From Chitinophagaceae bacterium UBA4411 (GTDB lineage Bacteria; Bacteroidota; Bacteroidia; Chitinophagales; Chitinophagaceae): 64,000 nucleotides of DNA. Position 1 is the first letter of the stretch, and every line of letters begins with the position of its first letter. The position numbers and the translations under genes were made by a program. Location: positions 186,001-250,000 of the forward strand of contig DGQP01000014.1 of NCBI GenBank assembly GCA_002400415.1, read 5' to 3'. The notes beneath the pieces are model-generated. The model worked only from the letters and a program-made list of their open reading frames with translations, was not told the origin of the DNA and made no database searches. Of the stretch, positions 42,230 to 51,198 are shown piece by piece.

Positions 42230-44746
42230 TCAAAACAATTCCGGCTGATTATCATCCGCTTTTGGTTTCACCCATTCCATTTCCACACTCTTGCTGTAAT
42301 CCACCAGCTTGGCGCCGACTGCTTTCCAGCCCATCACTTCCACCATCTTCGCAATCTTGAATTTGGCTTTTCTTATTTGTTCGCCCCTGCCCTGCTGCAC
42401 AGCCAGTATCGGCTCTTCATCAGTGGTTACCGCTTCCACATAATTATTATTTCCTTCTTTGATGAATAAGAATTTCGATTTGAGGGTGGTTGTTTCAATT
42501 TTGAACCGCTTCACGATATATTGCTTCTTCTCATTGTCAACATACACCGCCGTGATGATCTTCTCGGGATAGAATTTCCCGATATGCAGGACTTTTTCAG
42601 CGTCAAATTTCTGCGTCATCTCCTGGTCAGTAATCTCGTAATTCCCATCGGTATAAATCACCAGCACTTTATCTTCCGGTTCAAAGCTGCCAAGGTATAT
42701 GCCTTTCTCTTCAGCACTCAGCCGCCCGAATTTCTCATCAAACCAGAGTTTGCGTCCGCTCAGCGTGGCTTTACCCGCTTCTTTAAATTTCACCGACTTG
42801 ACCGGGTATTTCGTCACCTGGTTACCCATACTGCTCCGGCCTTTGATATCCAGTTCTTCAAAATAAAAATCAAACTCTTTGATACGGGCAGAACTGGCCG
42901 GGCTCAATACCACTTTCACCACTTCGGCTTCCCCGTTGGCATTGGCTGTAAAGTAATGCACTTTGGATTTTTCATGCCCCTTGGTCAGGTCATATTCTTT
43001 ATCGCGGGTCACCCCGGTTACATTGAAACGTTTGGCATAACTCACACCGGTGGCGCCATCCACGTAAATCATATTATACGTGGTCCGTTCATCGTTCTTC
43101 TGGAAAACGGCGGCATGCAAAATATCTTTACCGATAAATGTCTTATCGGACACTTTCACCACTTTCATGATACCCCGTTTGGCAAACACGATGATATCAT
43201 CCAAGTCAGAACATTCAAAAAGTAATTCATCTTTCTTCAATCCGGTTCCGATAAAGCCTTCTTCCCGGTTCACATATAGTTTCGCATTTGCAATCGCCAC
43301 ATTCTTGGCTTCGATCACTTCAAATTGTCTGATCTCTGTTTTCCGTTCCCTTCCTTTGCCATACTTCTTCAGCAGGTTCTCGTAATAAGCTACAGCGTAA
43401 TCCACCAGGTTATTCAGGTCATTCTTCACCTGCCTGATATCGGCTTCCAGCCCTTTGATCTGGGCATTCAGTTCATCAATATCCAATTTGTAAATACGGC
43501 GAACCGGTTTCTCCGTGAGCTTCACAATATCTTCCCGGGTAATATCCCTTCTTAATTGTTTTTTGAAAGGAACAAAAGCTTTATCAATTGCTTCCAGCAC
43601 TTTCTCCCAAGTCTCATGTTTCTTCTCCAGCTCTTTGTATATCTTCTCTTCAAAGAATATTTTCTCTAAGGAGGTATAATGCCATTTCTCCTGTAACTCA
43701 CTGAGTTTGATCTTCAGTTCCTGTTCCAGCAGGTCCTTTGTTTTATCCGTGGAAAGTTTCAGCAGTTCCTGTACCCCGAGGAACTGAGGCTTCATATCCA
43801 CGATCACACAGGCATTGGGAGAAATAGACACTTCACAATCCGTGAATTTGTATAAAGCATCAATGGTGATATCAGGCGATATACCCGGGGCAAGATCAAC
43901 CTGTATCTCCACATCAGCTGCTGTATTATCAGTTACTTTTTTAATCTTGATCTTTCCCTGGTCATTGGCTTTCACAATAGATTCCATCAACTGCGTGGTG
44001 GTCACGCCATAGGGAACACTTTTGATTACCAGTGTTTTTTTATCCACTTCCCCGATATGTGCCCTTACTTTTACTTTACCGCCTCTTTTTCCCTGGTTAT
44101 AATCCGCCACATCAATCATCCCGCCTGTCAGAAAATCCGGATAAAGTTCAAACCGTTTGCCTCTTAAGTATTTTATCGCCGCTTCAATCAGTTCGCAGAA
44201 ATTATGCGGGAGAATTTTTGTTGACAGCCCCACTGCAATACCATCAGCTCCCTGTGCCAGCAGTAACGGGAATTTCATCGGCAAAGTGACCGGCTCATTC
44301 TTACGGCCATCATAGCTCAATTGCCATTCGGTGGTCTTTGCATTAAACGCAACTTCCAGTGCAAACTTGCTGAGTCTTGCTTCAATATAACGGGCGGCAG
44401 CGGCATCATCACCGGTCCGCACATCGCCCCAGTTACCCTGTGTATCAATCAGCAGGTCTTTCTGTCCCATGTTCACCAACGCGTCACCAATACTGGCATC
44501 CCCATGCGGATGGTACTGCATGGCCTGCCCGATGATATTAGCGACTTTGTTATAACGCCCGTCATCCATTTCTTTCATGGCATGAAGGATGCGTCGCTGT
44601 ACCGGTTTCAGCCCGTCTTCAATGGCAGGAACTGCCCTTTCCAATATAACATAGGATGCGTAGTCAAGAAACCATGTCTTGTACTGGCCATGCAAACCAC
44701 TATCGTTATTCTGAACGTCTGTCAATCTATTTTTTGCTGCACTCAT
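42230..44746 (-). CDS. parC: DNA topoisomerase IV subunit A
   Basis: An 838-residue type IIA topoisomerase A subunit. The active-site Tyr is in AAAARYIEARLSKFA (Y120); QYHPHGDASIGDAL and LKPVQRRILHAMKEM are the conserved winged-helix segments. The C-terminal part (about 500-838) is the DNA-wrapping propeller, without a clear GyrA box. Assigned to topoisomerase IV because it is in one operon with parE. Three short genes intervene. Confidence 0.9.
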   Translation of the reverse strand: MSAAKNRLTDVQNNDSGLHGQYKTWFLDYASYVILERAVPAIEDGLKPVQRRILHAMKEMDDGRYNKVANIIGQAMQYHPHGDASIGDALVNMGQKDLLIDTQGNWGDVRTGDDAAAARYIEARLSKFALEVAFNAKTTEWQLSYDGRKNEPVTLPMKFPLLLAQGADGIAVGLSTKILPHNFCELIEAAIKYLRGKRFELYPDFLTGGMIDVADYNQGKRGGKVKVRAHIGEVDKKTLVIKSVPYGVTTTQLMESIVKANDQGKIKIKKVTDNTAADVEIQVDLAPGISPDITIDALYKFTDCEVSISPNACVIVDMKPQFLGVQELLKLSTDKTKDLLEQELKIKLSELQEKWHYTSLEKIFFEEKIYKELEKKHETWEKVLEAIDKAFVPFKKQLRRDITREDIVKLTEKPVRRIYKLDIDELNAQIKGLEADIRQVKNDLNNLVDYAVAYYENLLKKYGKGRERKTEIRQFEVIEAKNVAIANAKLYVNREEGFIGTGLKKDELLFECSDLDDIIVFAKRGIMKVVKVSDKTFIGKDILHAAVFQKNDERTTYNMIYVDGATGVSYAKRFNVTGVTRDKEYDLTKGHEKSKVHYFTANANGEAEVVKVVLSPASSARIKEFDFYFEELDIKGRSSMGNQVTKYPVKSVKFKEAGKATLSGRKLWFDEKFGRLSAEEKGIYLGSFEPEDKVLVIYTDGNYEITDQEMTQKFDAEKVLHIGKFYPEKIITAVYVDNEKKQYIVKRFKIETTTLKSKFLFIKEGNNNYVEAVTTDEEPILAVQQGRGEQIRKAKFKIAKMVEVMGWKAVGAKLVDYSKSVEMEWVKPKADDNQPELF

Positions 44747-44750
44747 TGTT

Positions 44751-45104
44751 TTATTTCTTTCCTATCAATCCTAAATGCGTGAACTTAAATCCTTCTTTCA
44801 GTTTCAACCCGTAACCCATCATCCTGTCCATGGAAGAATGCCCAAAGAGAACAATACCCGCTAACTGCAATAACTCATTGGGCAATATAAAACCAGTTAT
44901 AAAAACCAGGATGGCAAGCCCTTTATGATGAAAAATATTATAAGCAATGGCCCCGGCTGTATTGCCGGCTGCATAGCCCGCCATACTGATATCAGGCCCC
45001 AGGAACAAAATAAGATACCACCACCAGTCCACGTTGAAAAGTGTAAGGGCATAAATGGCTAGCCCGAACATAAAAGCTTCTTCCAGTTGGATGATATTCT
45101 TCAT
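44751..45104 (-). CDS. DUF4260-type membrane protein
   Basis: A 117-residue protein with four hydrophobic segments: LEEAFMFGLAIYALTLFN, WWWYLILFLGPDISMAGYAA, GLAILVFITGFILPNELLQL and the end GHSSMDRMMGYGLKL, typical of DUF4260. Function unknown. It lies 4 nt before parC and 3 nt after the DUF1835 gene. Confidence 0.85.
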   Translation of the reverse strand: MKNIIQLEEAFMFGLAIYALTLFNVDWWWYLILFLGPDISMAGYAAGNTAGAIAYNIFHHKGLAILVFITGFILPNELLQLAGIVLFGHSSMDRMMGYGLKLKEGFKFTHLGLIGKK

Positions 45105-45107
45105 TAT

Positions 45108-45959
45108 TTATACGGTTTCCTGTTCAGGAATACTCATCTCAGCCTGTCTGGCACCAGCCTGTTTTACATCAAAATCCTTCCACCCTTTAGTAAGGTCACC
45201 CATGGTCTCGATCCTTCCTTCAGCGATCAGTTGTTTCATCCTCCACATGATGAATACATCCCCGGTCTTAATTTTCATCCGGTTCAGTGTATTGGATAAA
45301 ACCCTGGTCGCTTTCTGCCATTCAGGAGTCAGATTCTTTAATATCTCGTTATCATAAAAACTTTCTTCTTTACCGGCGATCTTCTTTCCGCCTTCCAGTA
45401 TTCTGACCGTTGCGTTTTCTTCCACCAGTTTTTTCCATTCATCCGGGTCCACTTCAAACTCACTCAGCGTAATGGGACGGCATAATTTCTTTGCCTTGGT
45501 AAATTCTTTCGGCTGGATCTCATTCAGCCAGGAAGGATAGAATAGCTGTCCCTTTTCATTGATAAAAGGAAGATTGTTCATGTACAATACCATCACCCGG
45601 CCCTGGTAATTTCTTAATTGTGGCATCAGCCAATAGTACCCGGTTACATCATGCTGGTTCTGGCCCATCCATATCCACACTTCCTCCGTTTCATTCCCGT
45701 CCAGCTTCGCTTTCAATTGATTTACCGTTTCTCTGTCATCAAATGTGCCAACATGGCTATCACCATATGGTGAGCCTTGCAACAATCCTCTCCACCATTC
45801 TAATCTGGCATTCCAGCCTTCTTCGGTATCAAGCCCCGCCAACGGGCCTACAGCAAAATCATCCCGGATCAGGATCACTTCACCCGCCAGGGTCTCATCC
45901 AGTTCGATCACCTGCTGCATCAGTTGCACTTCACTCTCGTTAAAAACTATATGTATCAT
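45108..45959 (-). CDS. DUF1835/DUF3658-type protein
   Basis: A 283-residue protein: N-terminal DUF1835 region (MIHIVFNESEVQLMQQVIEL, ILIRDDFAVGPL) and a C-terminal region resembling DUF3658 (TRVLSNTLNRMKIKTGDVFI, then MWRMKQLIAEGRIE). Function unknown. Lies inside the topoisomerase IV operon. Confidence 0.85.
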   Translation of the reverse strand: MIHIVFNESEVQLMQQVIELDETLAGEVILIRDDFAVGPLAGLDTEEGWNARLEWWRGLLQGSPYGDSHVGTFDDRETVNQLKAKLDGNETEEVWIWMGQNQHDVTGYYWLMPQLRNYQGRVMVLYMNNLPFINEKGQLFYPSWLNEIQPKEFTKAKKLCRPITLSEFEVDPDEWKKLVEENATVRILEGGKKIAGKEESFYDNEILKNLTPEWQKATRVLSNTLNRMKIKTGDVFIMWRMKQLIAEGRIETMGDLTKGWKDFDVKQAGARQAEMSIPEQETV

Positions 45960-45994
45960 AAAACCTCCTCACCTTCTGCCTTGCAAAAGGAATT

Positions 45995-46720
45995 TTATTT
46001 TTTAATTTTTACAGCTACAAATAAATAATTGTTAGCCGCCCCGATCACTTCATAGTTCACATAAAAACTTTCGGTGAATATCTTAAATGCCATGAATTCA
46101 TGTTTCGGCACCGCAAACTCATCAAACAATATAATATCCCCCTCATTCAGGAAACGGTACAACTGTGACAAACTGAAAATTGTAGCGCTGAAAAGATCAG
46201 CATCCATATGGATCAGCTTCTTTTTCCCGTTTTGATAGTTCTCTAAAAAAGGGATCAGCGTATCCTGGAACAATCCTTTATAAAAATTTGCTCTTGGATC
46301 GGTGATATTCAGCGATTCCAGTGCCACAGCCATGGTGCCTTTACTGAAAGGGCCAAAGTCTTCCGGCAACCCTTCAAATGTGTCGAAGCCGTAGAATTGA
46401 GAATTGGAGTTGGTATTGTGCTCCAGCCACCATTTGAAAGAATGACCGCCGCAAACCCCGAATTCAAAATAGTCGATTGCAGTATCTTTTAAATTTTCCT
46501 GCCTGCTGACCGCTTCGTATAAGTTGATCCTCCTGCTGTAATCCCAGCTGCCCCGGTACCAGTCATTATAGCCTGTCACCCGGGTTTGCTGCCGCCACTT
46601 ACTCAGCTTTGACATGTGATAGGCATTGAGGAGTAAACCCGTGAACGGCTCCATGATACCATGCAACCGCCATTTCATGAACAGCGATTTCGTTTTCCGT
46701 ATAATATCAAGCTTCGTCAT
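45995..46720 (-). CDS. TylF-like class I methyltransferase
   Basis: A 241-residue SAM-dependent methyltransferase: YFEFGVCGGHSFKWWLEHN (SAM motif), FYGFDTFEGLPEDFGPF and KKKLIHMDADLFSATIFSLS resemble the TylF/macrocin O-methyltransferase group. It overlaps the parE stop by 1 nt, so it is translationally coupled to parE. Substrate unknown; most likely a sugar or lipid. Confidence 0.82.
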   Translation of the reverse strand: MTKLDIIRKTKSLFMKWRLHGIMEPFTGLLLNAYHMSKLSKWRQQTRVTGYNDWYRGSWDYSRRINLYEAVSRQENLKDTAIDYFEFGVCGGHSFKWWLEHNTNSNSQFYGFDTFEGLPEDFGPFSKGTMAVALESLNITDPRANFYKGLFQDTLIPFLENYQNGKKKLIHMDADLFSATIFSLSQLYRFLNEGDIILFDEFAVPKHEFMAFKIFTESFYVNYEVIGAANNYLFVAVKIKK

Positions 46721-48621
46721 TATAATGCAATCTCCTCCACTTTGTCCAGTTCCACTTTCAGGTTGTTGATAATAAACTCCTGCCGTTCCATGGTATTCTT
46801 GCCCATATAATATTCCAGCAATTGCTGGATGTGGTCACCCTGCTCCAGCCGCATCAGTTGTTTGCGCATATCTGCACCAATGAACTGGGCAAACTCATCC
46901 GGGCTGATCTCTCCCAATCCTTTGAAACGGGTTACTTCCGGTTTGGCGCCAAGTTTCTTCATGGCCTCCTGCTTCTCCTGTTCGCTGAAACAATAGATCG
47001 TTTCCTGTTTGTTCCGTACCCGGAACAACGGCGTTTCCAGCACATACACTTTCTCATGCTTCACCAGGTCAGGAAAGAACTGCAGAAAAAAAGTCATCAG
47101 CAGCAAACGGATATGCATACCATCCACATCAGCATCCGTGGCGATCACCACATTATTAAACCGTAATCCCTCCAGGCCTTCTTCAATATTCAAGGCGTGT
47201 TGCAGCAGGTTGAATTCTTCATTCTCATACACCACTTTCTTGGTCAGTCCAAAACAATTCAGCGGCTTACCCCGCAAACTGAATACTGCCTGGGTTTCCA
47301 CATTCCTTGCCTTGGTAATAGAACCACTGGCACTATCTCCCTCAGTAATAAAGATGGTCGTTTCACCCTGCTTCGCTAAAAAATCATCTTTCCCTTTGGA
47401 GGGTGGTTCATCATTGAGGTGAAAGCGGCAATCTCTTAGTTTTTTATTATGCAGATTGGCTTTCTTGGCCCTTTCGTTGGCCAGTTTTTTGATACCTGCC
47501 AGTTCCTTTCGTTCCCGTTCACTTTGCTCGATCCGTTTTTTCAATCCATCGGCAATCGAAGGATTCTTGTGCAGGAAATTATCCAGTTCTTTAGATAAGA
47601 AGTCACCCACGAACTGGCGCATACTGGGTCCGTCCACATCCACGTTCACAGAACCCAGTTTTGTTTTGGTTTGTGATTCAAACACCGGCTCCACTACTCT
47701 CACCGAGATAGCAGCCACAATACCGGTCCGTATATCTGCCGCATCATAATCTTTTTTAAAGAAATCGCGGATCGTTTTCACATAGGCTTCCCGGAACGCC
47801 TGCTGGTGTGTGCCGCCCTGGGTGGTGTGCTGACCATTGACAAAACTGTAAATGTCTTCTCCATAGTCATTGGTATGAGAGATTGCCACTTCGATATCAT
47901 CACCGGTTAAATGAATGATCGGGTAACGGATCTCATCTTCATTGGTCTTACGCTGCAGCAGGTCCAGTAACCCGTTCCTGCTGATAAAGCTTTTGCCATT
48001 AAAAACGATCTTCAGCCCGGCATTCAGGAAACAATAATTCCATATCTGGTTCTCGAGGAATTCCGGCAAGAACCTGAAATTCTTGAATACCTGGTCATCC
48101 GGTACAAACGTGACCATTGTACCATTTTGTTCAGCGCTTTTTGCTTCCTTATGTTCTTTGATCAGCACCCCCCTTTCAAATTCAGCTGTCTTCTCTTTCC
48201 CATCCCGTACGGCGGTTACTTTAAAATAATTACTCAGTGCATTTACTGCTTTAGTACCCACCCCGTTCAAGCCCACCGATTTCTGGAAAGCTTTGCTGTC
48301 GTATTTCGCACCGGTATTGATCTTGCTCACCACATCCACCACTTTGCCGAGCGGGATACCGCGGCCATAGTCACGGATGGTGACCGTCTTTCCTTCAATC
48401 GTCAATTCCACCGTTTTCCCATGCCCCATCGTGTACTCATCAATACAGTTATCCATCACCTCTTTTACCAGTACATAGATTCCGTCATCGGGTGAGGCAC
48501 CATCGCCCAGTTTACCGATATACATACCGGGCCGCAGGCGGATATGCTCTTTCCAGTCCAGCGATTTAATACTGTCTTCTGTATAGTCAAACAGGTTGGT
48601 TGTATCTTTTTCCTTTGCCAT
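46720..48621 (-). CDS. parE: DNA topoisomerase IV subunit B
   Basis: A 633-residue ATPase subunit: MYIGKLGDGASPDDGIYVLV, the ATP-binding GRGIPLGKVVD and SVGLNGVGTKAVNALS, TEGDSASGSITKARN and the metal-binding ATDADVDGMHIRLLLMTF. First gene of an operon ending in parC. On the minus strand a TATATTTG (48778-48785) with ATTG 21 nt upstream may be the promoter. Confidence 0.93.
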   Translation of the reverse strand: MAKEKDTTNLFDYTEDSIKSLDWKEHIRLRPGMYIGKLGDGASPDDGIYVLVKEVMDNCIDEYTMGHGKTVELTIEGKTVTIRDYGRGIPLGKVVDVVSKINTGAKYDSKAFQKSVGLNGVGTKAVNALSNYFKVTAVRDGKEKTAEFERGVLIKEHKEAKSAEQNGTMVTFVPDDQVFKNFRFLPEFLENQIWNYCFLNAGLKIVFNGKSFISRNGLLDLLQRKTNEDEIRYPIIHLTGDDIEVAISHTNDYGEDIYSFVNGQHTTQGGTHQQAFREAYVKTIRDFFKKDYDAADIRTGIVAAISVRVVEPVFESQTKTKLGSVNVDVDGPSMRQFVGDFLSKELDNFLHKNPSIADGLKKRIEQSERERKELAGIKKLANERAKKANLHNKKLRDCRFHLNDEPPSKGKDDFLAKQGETTIFITEGDSASGSITKARNVETQAVFSLRGKPLNCFGLTKKVVYENEEFNLLQHALNIEEGLEGLRFNNVVIATDADVDGMHIRLLLMTFFLQFFPDLVKHEKVYVLETPLFRVRNKQETIYCFSEQEKQEAMKKLGAKPEVTRFKGLGEISPDEFAQFIGADMRKQLMRLEQGDHIQQLLEYYMGKNTMERQEFIINNLKVELDKVEEIAL

Positions 48622-48946
48622 AATCTTCGGGGCACTGCCGGAGCAAGGCCCTCTCTATTTAAAAGTTATTAGTCTTTTCCCCGCTTCAGGTCTCCTGCTC
48701 ATCGCCACTTGCAGGTTCCATTCAGGGTTCCGTCTGCTGCTGTGCCGGTAATTTTTACCCTGCAACAGCCAATCGGGCAAATATACCAAAACGAGCCTTG
48801 CACCCTCAATTTGTAGTTATTCACAGTTGGGGAAAAGAATTGAGAGACAATCCGTTCAGTTGCTGATGAAACTCCTGGTGGCGATTGACCTGCCTCAATG
48901 GTATTAACCACGGGTATATGGTATTTTTATAGCATAAAACCGACCA
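48622..48946. other. Intergenic region between parE and the 48947 lipoprotein gene
   Basis: 325 nt between two divergent starts. It contains the parE promoter candidate (48778-48810, minus) and a stretch of pyrimidine-rich sequence. No convincing gene, hairpin terminator or repeat was seen. Confidence 0.5.
48778..48810 (-). promoter_or_regulatory. Candidate parE promoter
   Basis: On the minus strand ATTG (48807-48810), 21-nt spacer, TATATTTG (48778-48785), matching TTTG-N-TAnnTTTG except for one -33 base. The leader to the parE ATG would be about 150 nt. Confidence 0.4.
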
Positions 48947-49588
48947 ATGAAAAAAATATTCTTTATTCCGCTGTTGCTGCTGTTTGTTGCCTGTCAGCCC
49001 AGCAAAATCACCCGGCACTGGACAGCCAAAAACTGGCAACCCCGGCCATACAAACAGATACTTGTATTGGCCATAGCCTCCGATACAGATAACGTGATGC
49101 AATCTAAAATGGAAGATCATCTTACAGAGGACCTGCGCAATATGGGTTATTATGCCATAGCCGCTAACAAGATATACCAACCCGGTACTTTTGTAAAGGG
49201 AGATACCAGCAGGGCCATTGCCGCTATTGCGGGCAGAAATTTTGATGCAGTTTTCACTTTGGTATTACTCGATAAACAAAAAGAAAAATTTTATGTCCCC
49301 GGTCGTATTACTGATAGCCTCAGGACCGGGCAAAACAGCCGTTTTGAACAATACATGAATGCCGTGAATGACAAGATTTATACACCGGGCTATTATGGTG
49401 AGCAGACCCGGTTTACCTGGGAATGTAATTTTTATGATGGTATCTCCCGGCAGATCATTTACTCAGCCCGCACAAGAACTTTTGATTATGCGTCCACTAC
49501 TATCCTGGCACATACATTCGGCCAATTACTTTCCTATGATCTCGTCAAAAGAAAAATATTGACAAAGCCACCGTCCGAGAATTACTAA
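48947..49588 (+). CDS. Hypothetical lipoprotein
   Basis: A 213-residue protein with lipobox LLFVAC (Cys 16, MKKIFFIPLLLLFVACQPSK). The body begins YKQILVLAIASDTDNVMQSK and continues as an alpha/beta domain with FTLVLLDKQKEKFYV and TFGQLLSYDLVKRKIL. It resembles Bacteroidota lipoproteins of the DUF4136-like kind but is not a sure match. Confidence 0.65.
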   Translation: MKKIFFIPLLLLFVACQPSKITRHWTAKNWQPRPYKQILVLAIASDTDNVMQSKMEDHLTEDLRNMGYYAIAANKIYQPGTFVKGDTSRAIAAIAGRNFDAVFTLVLLDKQKEKFYVPGRITDSLRTGQNSRFEQYMNAVNDKIYTPGYYGEQTRFTWECNFYDGISRQIIYSARTRTFDYASTTILAHTFGQLLSYDLVKRKILTKPPSENY

Positions 49589-49629
49589 GGAAAAGAATAA
49601 TTAAATTTGCAAGACTCAGCGATCATTTT

Positions 49630-50949
49630 ATGAGAAAATTGTCCTACCTGTTTCTTTTTTGTTGCTGCCATCTGCTATCATTTTCGCAACTACAAACAGC
49701 TGCTGATGGCGACTGGACAAAGCAATTACTTTTATTAAAGAATACTCCCGAAGCGGACGCCATGATCCGGGTGGGTGATATTGATAACCTGAGTTTTGGC
49801 TGGGCTGAAGGATTTAACCCTTTTTCCGGCAGAAATACGGACCCGCATGGCTATCCCTGGGAACCTGATAAAACAGATGCTGCCGGCACCGACAGGATCA
49901 TGGTACCCACTGGTTACAAATACGGAAGCGAAGCTTCTTATGAAGGCTATACGGGGTCAACAGAAAGACCTGCTAACAATCCTGTTCCGGTTAGTATCCC
50001 ATTAAATGGTATCAGGGACATTACCGCAACAGCCGCTTCCCTCCAACTGTTTATTGATGATTTTCAATCGCCTGAATTTCAGAAAAAATTCCAGTTCAGG
50101 ATCAACGGCCAGCGTTTCATTGAAGCCGAAAAGATTATTAATGGCGTGAACCAGGGCGGGCCGGTTGGCAAACTCATCACGATCAAATTCACAGGCGAGC
50201 AAATGACCCTTTTGCAGGCTGATTCTTTGGTGATCTTTATTGACGACCCGGTAACAGATGCCGGTGATGGCTTTGCCATTGATTTTGTAAAACTGCTGAT
50301 CAACCCGAAAGAAGTTCTGTATAAAGGCAGTATTAAAGGAACTATTATTGATGAAGCAACAAAAAAACCTCTTGCTAATGCCCGTGCCGAGGTGAAAGAC
50401 TACGGGATGGTTCAAACAGATGCTGAAGGTAATTTCCTGCTACAGGCTGTTCCTGCAGGGCTCAATATTGTAGCTGGCAGCGCCACCGGTTATTCCTCTG
50501 CTCAGAAACAAGTAGATGTGATAGAAGGGGAAACCACCGAAGACGTGATACTTGAACTGAAACGTTCGGGTAAAGTAACATTTAATAATACGACAATGCA
50601 GGAAGGTGATAACCTGGTGATGAAGAATATCCAGTTTGAAGTGAACAGTGCGGTATTGCTGGCAGCAGGTAAACTGGAACTGGATAAACTTGCTGTCTTC
50701 ATGAACCAAAATCCATCGGTGGAAATCCTGTTATCTGGCCATACTTCTTCGGAAGGGTCAGCCAGCCTGAACCGGGAGCTTTCATTAAAAAGGGTAAAGA
50801 GTTGTAAAGACTACCTCGTTTCAAAGGGAATTGACGAAGGCCTTATTACTATTAAAGGATTGGGCCCCGATCAGCCCATTGCGCCCAATGATACTGAAAC
50901 AAACCGGGCGAAGAACAGGAGAGTTGAATTAAAAATAACCAAACTGTAA
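49630..50949 (+). CDS. OmpA-family outer-membrane protein with CarboxypepD_reg-like domain
   Basis: A 439-residue exported protein: signal peptide (MRKLSYLFLFCCCHLLSFSQ), an N-terminal domain of unknown type, a CarboxypepD_reg-like beta domain (about 235-315, IKGTIIDEATKKPLANARAE) and a C-terminal OmpA peptidoglycan-binding domain (about 335-439, NIQFEVNSAVLLAAGKLELD, then LSGHTSSEGSASLNRELSLK). It probably links the outer membrane to the wall. TAAATTTG (49602-49609) is a possible -7 element. Confidence 0.88.
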   Translation: MRKLSYLFLFCCCHLLSFSQLQTAADGDWTKQLLLLKNTPEADAMIRVGDIDNLSFGWAEGFNPFSGRNTDPHGYPWEPDKTDAAGTDRIMVPTGYKYGSEASYEGYTGSTERPANNPVPVSIPLNGIRDITATAASLQLFIDDFQSPEFQKKFQFRINGQRFIEAEKIINGVNQGGPVGKLITIKFTGEQMTLLQADSLVIFIDDPVTDAGDGFAIDFVKLLINPKEVLYKGSIKGTIIDEATKKPLANARAEVKDYGMVQTDAEGNFLLQAVPAGLNIVAGSATGYSSAQKQVDVIEGETTEDVILELKRSGKVTFNNTTMQEGDNLVMKNIQFEVNSAVLLAAGKLELDKLAVFMNQNPSVEILLSGHTSSEGSASLNRELSLKRVKSCKDYLVSKGIDEGLITIKGLGPDQPIAPNDTETNRAKNRRVELKITKL

Positions 50950-51198
50950 TGGCGGCCCTGATGCCAGCCATTTTACCCCAAAGTAAAACCGAAAAGAAAA
51001 ATAGCGTCAACGACCAGGAACAAGAAAAAGGTTTACACAAATACTGTTAATGTGAACAGGTTCTGGCAAGCAGGCAATGCCCGTTCACTTTCTGCCGGGC
51101 AACTGCATATAAAGATTAATCGTCACTTAATACCGGTTTACAGCTCAGGGAGAATCTGAATATCAGAATCACTTACATTTGTCACCTAATTATACTCT

